From Notolepis coatsorum (lineage: Eukaryota > Chordata > Actinopteri > Aulopiformes > Paralepididae), in NCBI GenBank assembly GCA_963971535.1, contig OZ020591.1, forward strand, positions 17,470,823 to 17,534,822: 64,000 bases of DNA, in the 5' to 3' direction. The notes below the pieces were generated by a model. The model did not search any database, was not told the DNA's origin, and saw only the letters and a program-made list of their open reading frames with translations. The translations under genes and the position numbers were made by a program. How positions within the stretch are numbered: the first letter of the stretch is position 1; each line of letters begins with the position of its first letter. This document shows positions 10,675 through 22,456 of this stretch, piece after piece.

Positions 10675-10756
10675 TAAAAGAAGGGGGATGTGGTATCCTG
10701 GAATAATGGTTTCACCCATATGTTGGTTTAGCCCAGACTCATCTCAGATTAACTCT
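10675..10756 (+). mobile_element. Polypurine tract and possible start of Gypsy 3' LTR
   Basis: An A/G-only run (aaaagaaggggga) ends at 10688 and is followed by TGTGGTATCC, the form of a polypurine tract plus LTR start. The LTR seems cut after about 60-70 bases by an L2 LINE and to resume at 13862. The link is inferred from order, not from a second full LTR. Confidence 0.5.
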
Positions 10757-10841
10757 CAGATTCTGTGGCTGAGACCCTGATCCACTCATTCATCACCTCC
10801 CGGTTGGACTACTGTAACGGAGTCCTGTTCGGGGTACCCAG
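10757..10841 (+). mobile_element. L2-like LINE fragment, upstream piece
   Basis: Translates as ETLIHSFITSRLDYCNGVLF, a conserved stretch downstream of the RT domain in L2-type LINEs. It breaks off in GVPS and continues at 13286 after a 2.4-kb insertion. Confidence 0.75.
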
Positions 10842-11232
10842 TAGGCTTGGGCGGTATGACGGTATTACGGTATACCAGGGTATTTAGAAATCCCGACGGT
10901 ATTGAAAATCAATACCGTCTAAACAGAGTTTTGTTGTAGTGCACACACGCGCCAGCAGAGGGCGAGACCAGTCCTCACTAATGGAGCGAGCCATGCAGAG
11001 CTGGTTGTCTACACACAGGAGGAGGAAGAGGGGAACCCCGCTTCAGTGGGTGAAATTAAATGAGACACGCTTACCGTTGCTGGTGCTGCGGGCTAACTGG
11101 CTATTCTGAGAGCTAACTGTAGTGTTGTGTACGATCACAACGGTGTTCACGCTTTACGGTAATGTTGCGACAGTGCTGTGAAAATACCGTAAATCGTTGT
11201 GGTAACGAGAGTGTGTGTTGTTGTTGTGTGTA
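10842..11232 (+). mobile_element. hAT-like left end inserted in L2
   Basis: Begins TAGGCTTGGGCGGTATGAC, the form of hAT terminal repeats in fish, followed by subterminal inverted motifs (acggtat and ataccgt). The body runs into a minisatellite. I do not find the matching right terminus near 13285, so that end is lost or changed. Confidence 0.5.
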
Positions 11233-11738
11233 GGATGCTGCGGGCGAGCTGCTACCATTCTGAGAGCTTAACGTTAGCACTAGGATGCTGCGGGCGAACT
11301 GCTACCATTCTGAGAGCTTAACGTTAGCACTAGATGCTGCGGGCGAGCTGCTACCATTCTGAGAGCTTAACGTTAGCACTAGAGCTGCGGGCGAGCTGCT
11401 ACCATTCTGAGAGCTTAACGTTAGCACTAGAGCTGCGGGCGAACTGCTACCATTCTGAGAGCTTAACGTTAGCACTAGAGCTGCGGGCGAGCTGCTACCA
11501 TTCTGAGAGCTTAACGTTAGCACTAGAGCTGCGGGCGAGCTGCTACCATTCTGAGAGCTTAACGTTAGCACTAGAGCTGCGGGCGAGCTGCTACCATTCT
11601 GAGAGCTTAACGTTAGCACTAGAGCTGCGGGCGAGCTGCTACCATTCTGAGAGCTTAACGTTAGCACTAGAGCTGCGGGCGAGCTGCTACCATTCTGAGA
11701 GCTTAACGTTAGCACTAGAGCTGCGGGCGAACTGCTAC
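11233..11738. repeat. 48-bp minisatellite, first block
   Basis: About ten tandem copies of a 48-bp unit containing 'gctaccattctgagagctt' and 'aacgttagcactag', with c/a variants (gcgagctg or gcgaactg). The array continues at 12993. Because 48 is divisible by three, a 16-residue repeat stays open on both strands; this is not a gene. Confidence 0.95.
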
Positions 11739-12992
11739 TGTAACTGAGGGGTTACAAAACCCTGACTGTATTAAAGATTGTGATAGATTAAACCACTGCT
11801 AGGTATGTACTTTAATTACTGGCCAGACAGTACATCGAATAGATATGGTGGACACTCATAATAACACGGCATTGACAAAGAAATAGTATTTGAGGGTATT
11901 TATTATTATGCAACATTAGGTTACAGAATGAGAATTAGGGTCGCGCTTGTATGGCGAAGAATATGCATAAAGTCAGTCAGTAGCATAAGTCACTGGGAAT
12001 AAAATGATTCCTACGATGGGTACTAGGCTAACGCCACCTGGCGTATAATAGCAATTATAGAAGGCAACGCTGGTACCGCCTGGAGACACTGGGTTCCTCC
12101 CAGAGTTGTAAGGTCTGGAGGATAGAGGAATGTTCGGATACTCAGTCTGATTCAATGAAGAATAAGGGGATTCACGTACAGAAGCCAGTCCTTGTAAATC
12201 CAACGATCAGCAACAAAAGCAATAACTGTAATCCAATGCTCGATAGCAAACGATGATAGCCAGCTAGCCTCGGTCCATGAGCCCAGCCCGAATGTAAATC
12301 CTCACGAGGTTAAATCCCAAACGACAGTGGAGATTAACGATGCTCTTCTCCGGGTAACACGTTCCACAATCAATATAATCCAACCAGTAATGGTTCTGCA
12401 ATCGCCGCCGCTGGTTCTCCTGTGCACATGTCCAGCATGTTCTCCGACTAGGCCTCCTCGTGTGCTGGTACTAAGGTATTTAGTCCACGCGCACTGGCTA
12501 AGGTCCACTAGCTAACACGAACGAACCGCTGGGTAATGGTACACACGAACAAACTGTGGTTGGCACGATATACAATAAATTAACGACTATTTACTTCACA
12601 TTAAACTAAGTCGAACTTGACGTTACTGCATTAATCTGACACTTTACTATTCAATTCGCACGTGGTTCTCAACGCTCTGTTAGACGCACTGCTGCTCACT
12701 TCACTACACATTGAAGCGGGATGAACTTGATGAACAACTACTGTTCGCACCTGCCGCAGCATATATACTTAAGTGATTATCTAGTAACCTCAGTTCTCGT
12801 CTCGAATCAATACGCTGTCTCCAGGCATGGGCTTGCGGTCTGGCGCCTACGGGCGTTATCCAATAAGGAGAGCGAATATTACTATGATTCGAACGCAGGC
12901 TTAAAGGGATATACCGTGTATATATAAATAATATACAATGTATATAAAACAATAAATGTAGATTCACAGCTTTAATCTGGCCCTTCACAACA
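11739..12992 (-). mobile_element. Solo BEL/Pao-type LTR inside minisatellite
   Basis: Starts tgtaactgagggg and ends cttcacaaca, the termini of the LTRs at 501 and 7110, with diverged interior of 1254 bases. GCTAC flanks both sides (11734-11738 and 12993-12997), giving a clean 5-bp target duplication inside one minisatellite unit. No internal coding region is present, so it is a solo LTR left by recombination. It is a diverged subfamily relative to the full element. Confidence 0.9.
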
Positions 12993-13285
12993 GCTACCAT
13001 TCTGAGAGCTTAACGTTAGCACTAGATGCTGCGGGCGAGCTGCTACCATTCTGAGAGCTTAACGTTAGCACTAGATGCTGCAGGAGAACTGCTACCATTC
13101 TGAGAGCTTAACGTTAGCACTAGATGCTGCGGGAGAACTGCTACCATTCTGAGAGCTTAACGTTAGCACTAGAGCTGTGGGAGAACTGCTACCATTCTGA
13201 GAGCTTAACGTTAGCACTAGAGCTGCGGGCGAGCTGCTACCATTCTGAGAGCTTAACGTTAGCACTAGATTGCTGCGGGCGAACT
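12993..13285. repeat. 48-bp minisatellite, second block
   Basis: About six further copies of the same unit, resuming at the base where the solo LTR interrupted it. Several copies carry 'ggagaactg' variants not seen in the first block. Confidence 0.93.
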
Positions 13286-13861
13286 GGCCATCTCCGTGAT
13301 TTGCTCCAGTATGTTCAGAACTCAGCTGCCAGGGTTCTCACTCACACCAAGCCCTGGCATCACCCCCACCCTCATCCACCTCCACTGGCTCCCAGTCAAG
13401 TTCCGCATCACTTTCAAACTCCTGCTCCTCACCTACAAGTCCCTCCATGCCCTCGCCCCCCGATACCTGTCTGATCTCCTCCACCAGCACACTCCATCCC
13501 AGAACCTACGATCCTCTGATCTAGGTCTCCTCTCCATCCCTCGCACCAGGTTACGGACTTTCGGGGACAGAGCCTTCAGCGTGGCGTCCCCTACCCTCTG
13601 GAACTCTCTCCCCTCCGAAATTCACAACGCCCCAACCCTGGACACCTTCAAAACTGCTCTTAAAACACACCTTTTCACCAAGGCTTTTCCCCATCAGTTA
13701 ATTTAGATTAGATTAGGTCCATTATCCCTTACCTGCCCTCATGCCCCTTCCCCCCCCCCCCTACTTCCCTAGCCCTATTTTTTTTCCTGATTGTGAAGCG
13801 AGTAGCGACCTTGGGTTCTATGAAAGGCGCTATAGAAATTTGATCTATTATTATTATTAAT
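13286..13861 (+). mobile_element. L2-like LINE 3' end
   Basis: Continues the L2 fragment of 10757-10841. The translation (with frame changes) gives LQYVQNSAARVLT, IHLHWLPVKFRITFKLLLLT and RAFSVASPTLWNSLP, conserved in the C-terminal part of L2 ORF2. The 3' UTR holds 'ggcgctatagaaatttgat' and ends in a short ATT repeat at 13847-13860, as L2 tails do. Confidence 0.88.
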
Positions 13862-14008
13862 GATGTCAGATACGGTGCCCGCCAGTTGGATGTATGCAAG
13901 TTAACCCAAAGTGTGGAAATAAAGAACCTTCAGCTATATTGTCATCGTGTGGACATTCAATTCTTTCTGCTAGACACTAAGAGTGACAGCCAGAACAGAA
14001 ACATTACA
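13862..14008 (+). mobile_element. Gypsy-type 3' LTR, 3' portion
   Basis: Matches 8681-8826 nearly base for base (for example ttggatgtatgcaagttaac and cagaacagaaacattaca). It lies directly after the L2 tail, which supports the view that the L2 inserted inside this LTR. No flanking duplication can be tested because the left outer end is out of the window. Confidence 0.75.
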
Positions 14009-14127
14009 CTAGCTACTTCGCCATATAGTCCATTCTCAGTGTACATGTGCACTGGAGGCTTCAAGTAGCCTACATGCCTTTTTCATGTTTATATGTTACT
14101 ACTTTTTAAAAACGGAGCAAACTTTTG

Positions 14128-16165
14128 CTGGTTGGTTGTCCCCAGTAGCATACTACAAAAACCTAGGGGTCCACAAAGACGACTTCAAACTTGAAATTGT
14201 AACAACCGATGAGGTACTCAAAAAATTGAGCGCTCTCCAACCTAACAAGGCCACTGGCCATGACAACATCCCCTCCAAATTCCTCAGAGACGCAGCAGCC
14301 GCCATCACCCCAGTCATCACACACATAATAAACCTCGCTATAAAACAAGGACACGTCCCCAAGGACTTCAAAATTGCGAGAGTGACCCCTCTGCACAAAA
14401 AGGGCAGCAAATTAGACCCAGGCAACTACCGCCCTGTTTCTATTCTTACCTCCATCTCGAAAGTCATGGAGAAAATAGTCTACGAACAGGTCGAAAAGTA
14501 CCTGGCGGAAAAAAATCTAATCTACGAATTCCAATCTGGCTTCAGAACGTCCCACTCCACTGACACATGCCTCCTCTATTTGAACGACCACATCAAACAA
14601 GAGGTGGACGCGGGCAAATACTGCGGCATGGTCATGCTGGACCTACAAAAGGCCTTCGACACTGTCAATCACTCCATTCTGATTGACAAGCTAAAAGCAA
14701 TTAATTGGTTTTGATAGCTTATCAGTGAGCTGGATGCAATCCTACCTGGAGGGGAGAGAACAGATGGTAGAGGTAAACGGTACTCTACCCCCCCCCCCCC
14801 CCCTCACAGTGAGCTGTGGTGTTGCACAAGGAAGCATACTAGGACCGCTACTCTTCCTAATTTATGCAAATGACATGTCGTCAGCCTGTGACTGCAACTT
14901 GTTCCTGTTTGCGGACGACTCAGCCCTGCTGGTCTCTGACAAGAACAAGTTGCAGGTTGAAAAAACCCTCAGCTCAGAACTAGGCAAAATCTGCATATGG
15001 CTCGCTGATAACAAACTATCATTACACATGGGCAAAACAGAGTCCATTCTCTTCGGTTCAAATAACAAACTCAGCAAGACCGACGGCTTCTCAGTTACAG
15101 TGGGTGACAATATTGTCACAAGGAAAGACGAAATTACCTACCTGGGTTCCATCCTAGAGGCAAATCTTTCCTGTGACAAAATGGCATCCAAAGTCAACCA
15201 ACGAACTAGATTCTTGTACCGGATCTCCTCTCTGGTAAACAAGAATACCCTGAAGACTCTGGCAGGAGCACTCATTCAAGGGTACTACGACTATGCGTGC
15301 ACCTCATGGTACCAAAGCACCTCAAAGGCGCTTAAAACAAAATTACAAACATCACAAAACAAACTGGTCAGACTACTACTTGACCTGAACCCCAGAACCC
15401 ACCTCACCCCTGCCCACTTTGACAACCTAGGATGGCTTAGAGTAGACGACAGAGTACAGCAACTTGCAATGGGCCTGGTCTACACGATACGCTATACGAC
15501 TAAGGTACCCATGTACATGTCAAAATACTTCCCAAAGGTCAGTGAATACCACAACCACTACACCAGAGGAAGCTCAACAAATCATGTTAAACCCAGATTC
15601 GGCTCAAACAAGGGACTAAACACATTTCGCAATTATGCCACATCAATGTGGAACGCCCTACCCAAAGCTGTAAAGGAATGTGAATCCCTACCCACATTCA
15701 AAACCGCTCTTAAAGAGCACCTACGGGAGGCTGCAATTCGAAACTGGCCACCGTAAATGCCCAAAACCCCCACCACCTCCTAATAGACAGTCTCCTCCCC
15801 ACCGCATGTATATATTCCCTCCCCACCATATGTATATTTCTCTCCCACCCACCCACCCCCTCCTAATGTACAGTCCCCTCCCCATCATATACTCTGTCAG
15901 GATCTAGGGGTAACAGTACTGTATATTTGAATACCGTTTGTCACAAATGTATCAGTACTAAATACCTGTATGTCCCTATGCCATAAATGTCATGTATGTT
16001 GTGTATGTCATAAATGTCTATATGAATTGAAAATGGGGGACCCTGATGTAAACAAGACGAAAGTCTTTCTCTGGTCTGCATCCCCTTAACAATTGTGTGT
16101 ATTGAGCCGTACTGTATTGTACCCATTCTGCAATCTGTTAAATAAAGTTTTCATTCATTCATTCA
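14128..16165 (+). mobile_element. Jockey-superfamily LINE (5'-truncated) with RT
   Basis: Two reading frames, 14085-14714 and 14725-15756, together give most of a LINE ORF2 reverse transcriptase: NKATGHDNIPSKFL, NYRPVSIL, FQSGFR, LDLQKAFDTVNH, then GVAQGSILGPLL and FADDSALLV, followed by the C-terminal stretch ending LREAAIRNWPP. A stop and frameshift near 14712 plus a poly-C tract at 14790-14803 break the frame. The 3' UTR ends at 16142-16165 in a polyadenylation-like 'aataaag' and (ATTC)n. The 5' part, including endonuclease, is absent. Relatives lie at 17758, 22457, 27300, 33745, 35775, 57025, 59537 and 60218. Clade (CR1/L2/Rex-like) is not settled by eye. Confidence 0.9.
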
Positions 16166-16293
16166 TCCCAAAACTAAGATGGCGGCGGTCTCGTGAGTGT
16201 CTTGTTCGTGCATGTTAGAAAGAGAGTAGTTGAGCCTTGTGTGATCTAATCTCCTCCATACTCATGTGTATTTAAAGTGATGCCAGCCTCCTT

Positions 16294-16533
16294 AGTCTCT
16301 CTGATCATGTTAGTACGGTAACTAGGCTGCACTAGTCTCTCTGATCATGTTAGTACAGTAACTAGGCTGCACTAGTCTCTCTGATCATGTTAGTACAGTA
16401 ACTAGGCTGCACTAGTCTCTCTGATCATGTTAGTACAGTAACTAGGCTGCACTAGTCTCTCTGATCATGTTAGTACAGTAACTAGGCTGCACTAGTCTCT
16501 CTGATCATGTTAGTACAGTAACTAGGCTGCACA
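16294..16533. repeat. 40-bp minisatellite, six copies
   Basis: Six head-to-tail copies of a 40-bp unit (agtctctctgatcatg then ttagtacagtaactaggctg); the first copy has one variant base (tacggta). Confidence 0.95.
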
Positions 16534-16640
16534 GCCGACAAACATAGTTGCTGCCTAAACAATATCCAGGTAAGATGGCGGACGGTTATCCCATGATTTA
16601 TGGCGTAATGTCGCATCTAACTGTTGGGTACATTATTTAA

Positions 16641-17056
16641 AGGGGAACTATCTTATAAATGGGCTTTTTGAGTGTTTAGCATTGTTTCCTAGCTATGTGA
16701 ACTTATATTAATATGATCTATGTCTCAAAATTCTCATATTGGCGCATTCTTCCAATTCTCCTCTCACAATATTCACCCTCACTGAACTGAGTCGTTTGAA
16801 AATGTGCCTATATGTGATGTCATATAGTCACTGCTGCATGTTAATGTTCAGGCGAACACGACGCTCAGCAGGCCCGGCGCAGTGGTTCAAAACAGCTCGA
16901 AATCTTGAGGTAGAAAAATGCTGTTTTTGAGGACTTTATTAGAAATACAAAACAATGAATAAAAAAATATATATATATTACAGAGGTGTTCCATAGACTC
17001 ACAGGAATTGTGTAAAAGTGCCCAAATAGTGAAAGAAATAGTAAAATAGTTCCCCT
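16641..17056 (+). mobile_element. TTAA-target MITE, copy 1
   Basis: A 416-bp element with inverted ends AGGGGAACTAT and ATAGTTCCCCT, flanked on each side by TTAA (16637-16640 and 17057-17060). TTAA duplication is typical of piggyBac-superfamily elements. A second copy lies inverted at 41263-41677. No transposase is encoded. Confidence 0.88.
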
Positions 17057-17374
17057 TTAAGATTAGGCAATTGTGAAATACCGTAATCACAAACGGGAAC
17101 ATATACCTATTGATAAAAGAATAATGTCCAAATGATCTTCTGATTAAACAAACCTGCTTTGTGTTTCTTCATCTCACTTTCACAACACACTGAAGTTTAC
17201 GGCCAGTCTCGACTCCTCCTTAGTTCAGATCTGTCTCCAGCAGCTGCAGTTAGTCCGTTCTTTACACGATCACTGCATCTAGATCTGTTCAGAGAGTTAA
17301 CGTTAGAGATTAGCAGCGCCAGCATTAGCTCGTTATAGCCACAGACAACGAGGTGAAGCATGGAGGGTGGCGCC

Positions 17375-17560
17375 CCTGGTGGCTAGGACGAGACATTGCA
17401 TGGCATTTCCGTATTTCCTGGTGACGTCAGTGAGGGCTGGACCAATCAGCTACGTCACGCGGCACCCCACGCCCCGCCCCTTTGGAAATAAATAAATAGC
17501 TGCCACGGGGAAAGCCTGTGGCAGACAGACCGCGCGCTGATTGGCGGAGAGGGGACGTCA
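17375..17560. promoter_or_regulatory. GC-rich promoter-like patch
   Basis: Within about 180 bases lie a CRE-like tgacgtca, a CCAAT element (gaccaatcag), a second CRE-like site (tacgtcac), a GC box (ccccgcccc), an inverted CCAAT (tgattggc) and several CpGs. The cluster resembles a vertebrate housekeeping promoter or a transposon promoter. No matching downstream gene is visible on either strand because repeats follow immediately, so this is only a suggestion. Confidence 0.3.
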
Positions 17561-17635
17561 CTCCACATTGGGCCTAGCCCCTCCCCCCTGACCAGGCTCG
17601 GTTGAGACGTGCGGTTGGAGTGGGAGAGAGAGGGA

Positions 17636-17757
17636 TGATGAATGAATGAATGAATGAATGAATGAATGAATGAATGAATGAATGAATGAATGAATGAATG
17701 AATGAATGAATGAATGAATGAATGAATGAATGAATGGATGAATGAATGAATGAATGA
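17636..17757. repeat. (TGAA)n microsatellite
   Basis: About thirty TGAA units with one TGGA variant. It is the expanded 3' tail repeat of the minus-strand LINE that follows. Confidence 0.97.
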
Positions 17758-17843
17758 AAACTTTATTTAACAGATTGCAGAATGGGTACAATACAGTACG
17801 GCTCAATACACACAATTGTTAAGGGGATGCAGACCAGAGAAAG
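17758..17843 (-). mobile_element. LINE 3' end, minus strand (left of split)
   Basis: Reverse complement of the 3' UTR of the LINE at 14128-16165 (cagattgcagaatgggtaca through gcagaccagagaaag). It stops abruptly, and the next LINE base in order occurs at about 22457, so a 4.6-kb sequence was inserted here. Confidence 0.88.
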
Positions 17844-18600
17844 GGGTACATTTTTTTATGCGGTGCCTATTGCGTCCCCAGTACAAAAATGTTTGTATTT
17901 TGTCTAGATTTGGACAAAAACTAAATTCCATTTGGTTTTTCATGTATAGTCAATTGTTATTTATCATGAATAATGATATGGGCTTCTAAGTTGCTGTTTT
18001 ATAAATTGTAAAAGCTTTGATTAAAAGAGGTATTAAGGCGAATTGTGGTATTATGCCATGTCCCCAGTGCTGTTCATTCAACTTCAATCTAAAGAATAAC
18101 TAATAAAAACATATACATTTCTAAATATATCATGATTATAAAATTGTCTTGGTCAAACTCCATTTTATCAAATGCTGTTTTTATTAAAAAATAAATAAAA
18201 TAAAAAAAAGATTATACAAAAATAATTGATTTATGTCCGTCCCCGGCGTCACTGTCCATTCTGTGGAGCTGTGTTTACTGTCCCTTTAAGAAGAAAACAC
18301 ATTTCTCAATGACATCAGTCTCATGAGGTGACATCACAACAGTGGAGGGGAAATCAAATGTGGTAAGATGTCTGCTTTTCTACCTCTCTTACTATCCTAT
18401 TTTGATGTTTCTATTAAGTGAGTTTGATATGTTTGAAAATAACTGTCCATCCTGTTAGGCCTAAGTATTGAGGAGATCAATCAAATGTAATAATTGAAAA
18501 AAGTGTTTGTGAGGAATTATAGATTCCTCATCAAGAATTGAAAGTCATGCTAGCCATTATGCTAACACAGGCAGACTAAAGGCTAACTTTAGCTCAAAAT

Positions 18601-18673
18601 GTCCACCCTGTTATTGTCCACCCTGTTAGCCTTATTCAACTAACAGGGTGGACACCAACCTAACAGGGTGGAC
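18601..18673. repeat. Left cluster of 13-mer GTCCACCCTGTTA
   Basis: Direct copies start at 18601 and 18616 and inverted copies at 18641 and 18661, giving two converging pairs in 73 bases. A variant (gtccatcctgtta) lies near 18446, and related 'gtccatt' or 'gtccccag' strings occur further left. Confidence 0.9.
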
Positions 18674-19263
18674 ATATATCTAGTAATGTTGACTTATAAC
18701 AAGTTTTGTTGCCATGTATGCAGTGTTTTCCCTATATGCAACAGCAGCATTCTTTTATATTTATTATTTATAACTAGTTTATAACTAATATGTATTTGCC
18801 CCTGGTTGCCTTACACTGATAAGTTAACATATAGGTGCAAAGCATTGGATCCAGGTGCTGCTGCAAAATAACATACTGGGGGAAACACTGATATGTATAT
18901 TATATTGTATATTATTATGTATACTGTATGATATAGGTATATTATCTAAAGGAAATGCATGCATTTGTTTAGGAATGGCATCCCCATTAAGTGCAGCTGA
19001 ATCACAGCGGCGTTACAGAGCACGCCGTGATGCTGACCCAGAGAGAAGACAGCAATACCTTCAGAAAGAGAGAGAAAAATGGAGAAGGGACAGAGAGAAA
19101 GGCATAAAGACTGGTATCAATGAAGTTGGTGAGAGAGAGAAAAGGGCAAGGAGGAAGAAATGGAGGGAGGTAAAGAAAGCAGCCAGGGCCAGATAATCAC
19201 AGAACACTCCCCCTGCAACTCCAGAGATTCAGCCTTCAAGGTTTGAGCAAGTTTGTAATATAT

Positions 19264-20376
19264 CAGGGGTGTAAAAAGTACCCAGAAATTATACTTAAGT
19301 GAAAGTATGGGTACTGTCTCAAAATCTGACTCAAGTAAAAGTCAAAGTGTCTGGCTAAAAACACACTTGAGTAAAAGTAAAAAAGTCCTTCTTTTAAATG
19401 TACTTAAGTACTAAAAAGTAAAAGTAATTTTTTTTAAAGGGATAGACCATGGGTCTCAAACTCATTCCATCATCGGCCAAGTTTTCATTTTAACTATACA
19501 TTGCACCAGGTGAGTTAGTTGAAGAGGTGAGCCAATTAGTGAAATCATCAGCTGGTGTTTAGGCAAGGCTGGAATGAAACCAAGCATACACTCTGCCCAC
19601 AATGGAATGTGTTCTGCGATAGACAATGCTGAAATGAAAGAACAGAGGACACTTTTTTTGCATTAAAATTATTTAATGCACTTCTCCATTGAAGGTAAAC
19701 TAACATGGACGGCATTCACATCACAGCATGAATAATATCACAATATTTAAAACAGAATGGTGTATCCTGAATAATATCACAATATTAACCACAGCATACT
19801 GGATTATCCTGAATAATATCACAATATTAAAGGCAGAATACTGGAGTACCCTGAATAATATCACTATATTAAAGACAGAATACTGGAGTACCCTGAATAA
19901 TATCACAATATTAAAGACAGAATACTGGAGTACCCTGAATAATATCACAATATTAACCACAGCATAATGCGGATCTGACTGTCTATTCTTCTGATAGCAG
20001 GTGTTTAATCAAAGATCCCCGCTTTCTAGTGTTGCACAAGGACCAATCAGCATGGGTATGGGCGGGTTCATTTTCGATTGATGGGGATTTGATTGGCTGT
20101 TTACCTGCGGTCGCAGGATTAATAACGTTAACGTTAGTTCGGCCAGAGAAACAATTAAAATATACCAATTAAAATGGTTGGACCTGTGAGATTTGTACTT
20201 TGTAGGTCTGCATTTTAAATGTAAGGAGTAAAAAGTATGTTTTTTTTCTCTGAAATGTAATGGAGTAAAAGTACAAAGTATACAAACCTAATAATACTCG
20301 AGTAAAGTACAAATCCCCCAAAACAGTACTTAAGTATTGTAACAAAGTACAATTACTCAAGTACTTTACACCCCTG
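19264..20376. mobile_element. hAT-type MITE, ~1.1 kb
   Basis: Ends are an inverted repeat: CAGGGGTGTAAAAAGTACcc at the left and the complement of agtactttacacccctg at the right, with further subterminal symmetry (acttaagt, gagtaaaagt). It sits in the intron-like gap between exon A and exon B of the broken gene. Flanks share 'tatat' but no exact 8-bp duplicate. No coding region. Confidence 0.82.
19729..19975. repeat. ~47-bp tandem repeat inside hAT MITE
   Basis: Five to six units built on 'gaataatatcacaatattaa' with alternating 'agacagaatactggagtacc' or 'ccacagcat' segments. Open frames seen here on both strands are repeat artefacts. Confidence 0.88.
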
Positions 20377-20611
20377 TATATAAGGACATGTACTGTACAT
20401 TGAGAATAAAATACATTGTTGTTTTTAAGACTTTTGTGAGCTTTTAAAAAATACAGAGTTAATATAAGTCAGGATGTATTATCATTATCATCATCTGCTT
20501 TAGGCAAAGCCTTCAAGGTGAAAAGAGGGCAAAAAATGGAAGGAGAAGGCTCCAACAGGATATAGCTCTCTTAAAGGCCCAACTGGATAGAGAGATGAGA
20601 ATTAAGGAAAA

Positions 20612-20773
<162 letters not shown>

Positions 20774-21437
20774 TCTCTATTTTGAATATTATATCTCATA
20801 CTTGTACTGTATATCATCTCTTCTCGCCTCAGATCCCTGCTCTGACTCCTGTTAAGGGCACAATGAGGATGCACCAGGTAATCAGCCTCTTACCTGGGCA
20901 AATCGAGTACAGGGACATCAGCTGTTTCTGTCAGAGGCAGGATGGTCGACTGGATTGTGCCTGCTTTGAACTAAAAGTTTCTACTCTAAATGGAGTTCCA
21001 GTGACACTCCCCAACGCAGAACAGAGAGACCCCATGGCGACCAGAGGCAGTCGACAGCACTTACATTGGAAAGTGGTGTGTTGTCAAGTATGACGATGAC
21101 GTGTACCCCGGCATCATCATGGCCGTGGAGGAGAATAGCATTCACGTGAAGTGCATGCATCGCAATGGGGTAAACAAATACTTCTGGCCAACACCACGTG
21201 AAGATATCAGCTGGTATGCAGATGACCAACTTCTGTGTCTTATACCCGAGCCACAGGCACTCAACAAACGCTCTGTTCAACTGGATAAGTCCACGTGGAA
21301 ATATCTAGAAGATCACTTGGGGAACTACAACTAGACATGCGCTAAGGGCAGGGTCTGGAGCTGGGGCTGGACTTTGAGCTGCTACTTTTACACCGGTTAC
21401 CCCCACGTTAGAGCTACAGAGGAGTCTATCACATACT

Positions 21438-21760
21438 GTACATGCACACACACAAGCACAAACACACTCATTCACACAAACACACACACACACGCACACA
21501 TGCAGTATAAATTCTCTGTCATACACATAAACACGAACATATGCACATACAGTTTTATTTTCTTTTTGTGTTCTTCCAGTTCTTCCTTGGTCCAGGTTTA
21601 AGATTACCAAGGAGTTAGTCTAATTTCACATTCCCAGGGAGTTAGTTTGATTTCATGCACACATGATTTGTATGCACGCAACTCTCATACACATAAACAC
21701 ACATACATACACATTCAGTACAAACTGAGTCATACACACAAACATAAACAAGTGCGTGGA
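21438..21760. repeat. CA-rich low-complexity tract
   Basis: Interrupted CA/ACAC runs ('cacacacacgcacac', 'acacataaacac') after the broken gene's stop. No coding content. Confidence 0.8.
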
Positions 21761-21873
21761 CAAGTTATTTAAGTAATTTTCCTTTTTGTGTGTGTCATAA
21801 ACCAAGTTTATTCATGTTATAATTATTAAAATTCATTAAATAACATTAAGGTTTTGTCATTTGTTGGTGTTTT

Positions 21874-22268
21874 GTCCACCCTGTTATTCTACTGTGTCCA
21901 CCCTGTTAGACCTCTGTCCACCCTGTTATGTTGGTATTTTTCTATCATAGTTTAATGAGATTACCAAATATCAAGTGTATATTTGTAGTTACATAAAGAT
22001 ATGGAAGGGATTGATTATACATGCTAGAAACCTTGAGTAATTATTATCATAATTCACTTTTTTTTAGAAATAAAGTGGAAGAATATGTCCCGTTCTCATA
22101 ATGTGCAGTTGTTTTTCTCAATATATGCTGTTTAAAATAATTGTATTGTAAAATAAATATCTGACTAAATTGAGGGACATACAATTCCTATACACTAATA
22201 ATTTCAATAGCAATCATGCACTGAAATCACAATTAAACAGTTATGTCTATGTCCTTAACAGGGTGGAC
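21874..22268. repeat. Right cluster of 13-mer GTCCACCCTGTTA
   Basis: Direct copies start at 21874, 21896 and 21916, and an inverted copy lies at 22256. All are exact. They lie 540 to 930 bases downstream of the stop codon of the broken gene. Confidence 0.9.
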
Positions 22269-22456
22269 ATATCCCTTGTGACACATGTTGTTAATATATC
22301 TAAATATAATATAATTTAGGTGCCTGAGCTCAACCAATGTGTTTCAGCTAATTAGATATGTGCTTTATATAATAGAACATTAAAATATAGGTAAATAAAC
22401 TTTTTTTTATCCCAAGTTATGAAGTCCAAATGGCACCCTATAAAAAAAATGATTGT

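Noticed and set aside
11302..11747. 137-codon frames on both strands
   Set aside because: Periodicity of the 48-bp minisatellite (16 codons).
11233..13285. CRISPR-like regular array
   Set aside because: Units are contiguous without unique spacers, in a eukaryotic setting; it is a minisatellite interrupted by an LTR.
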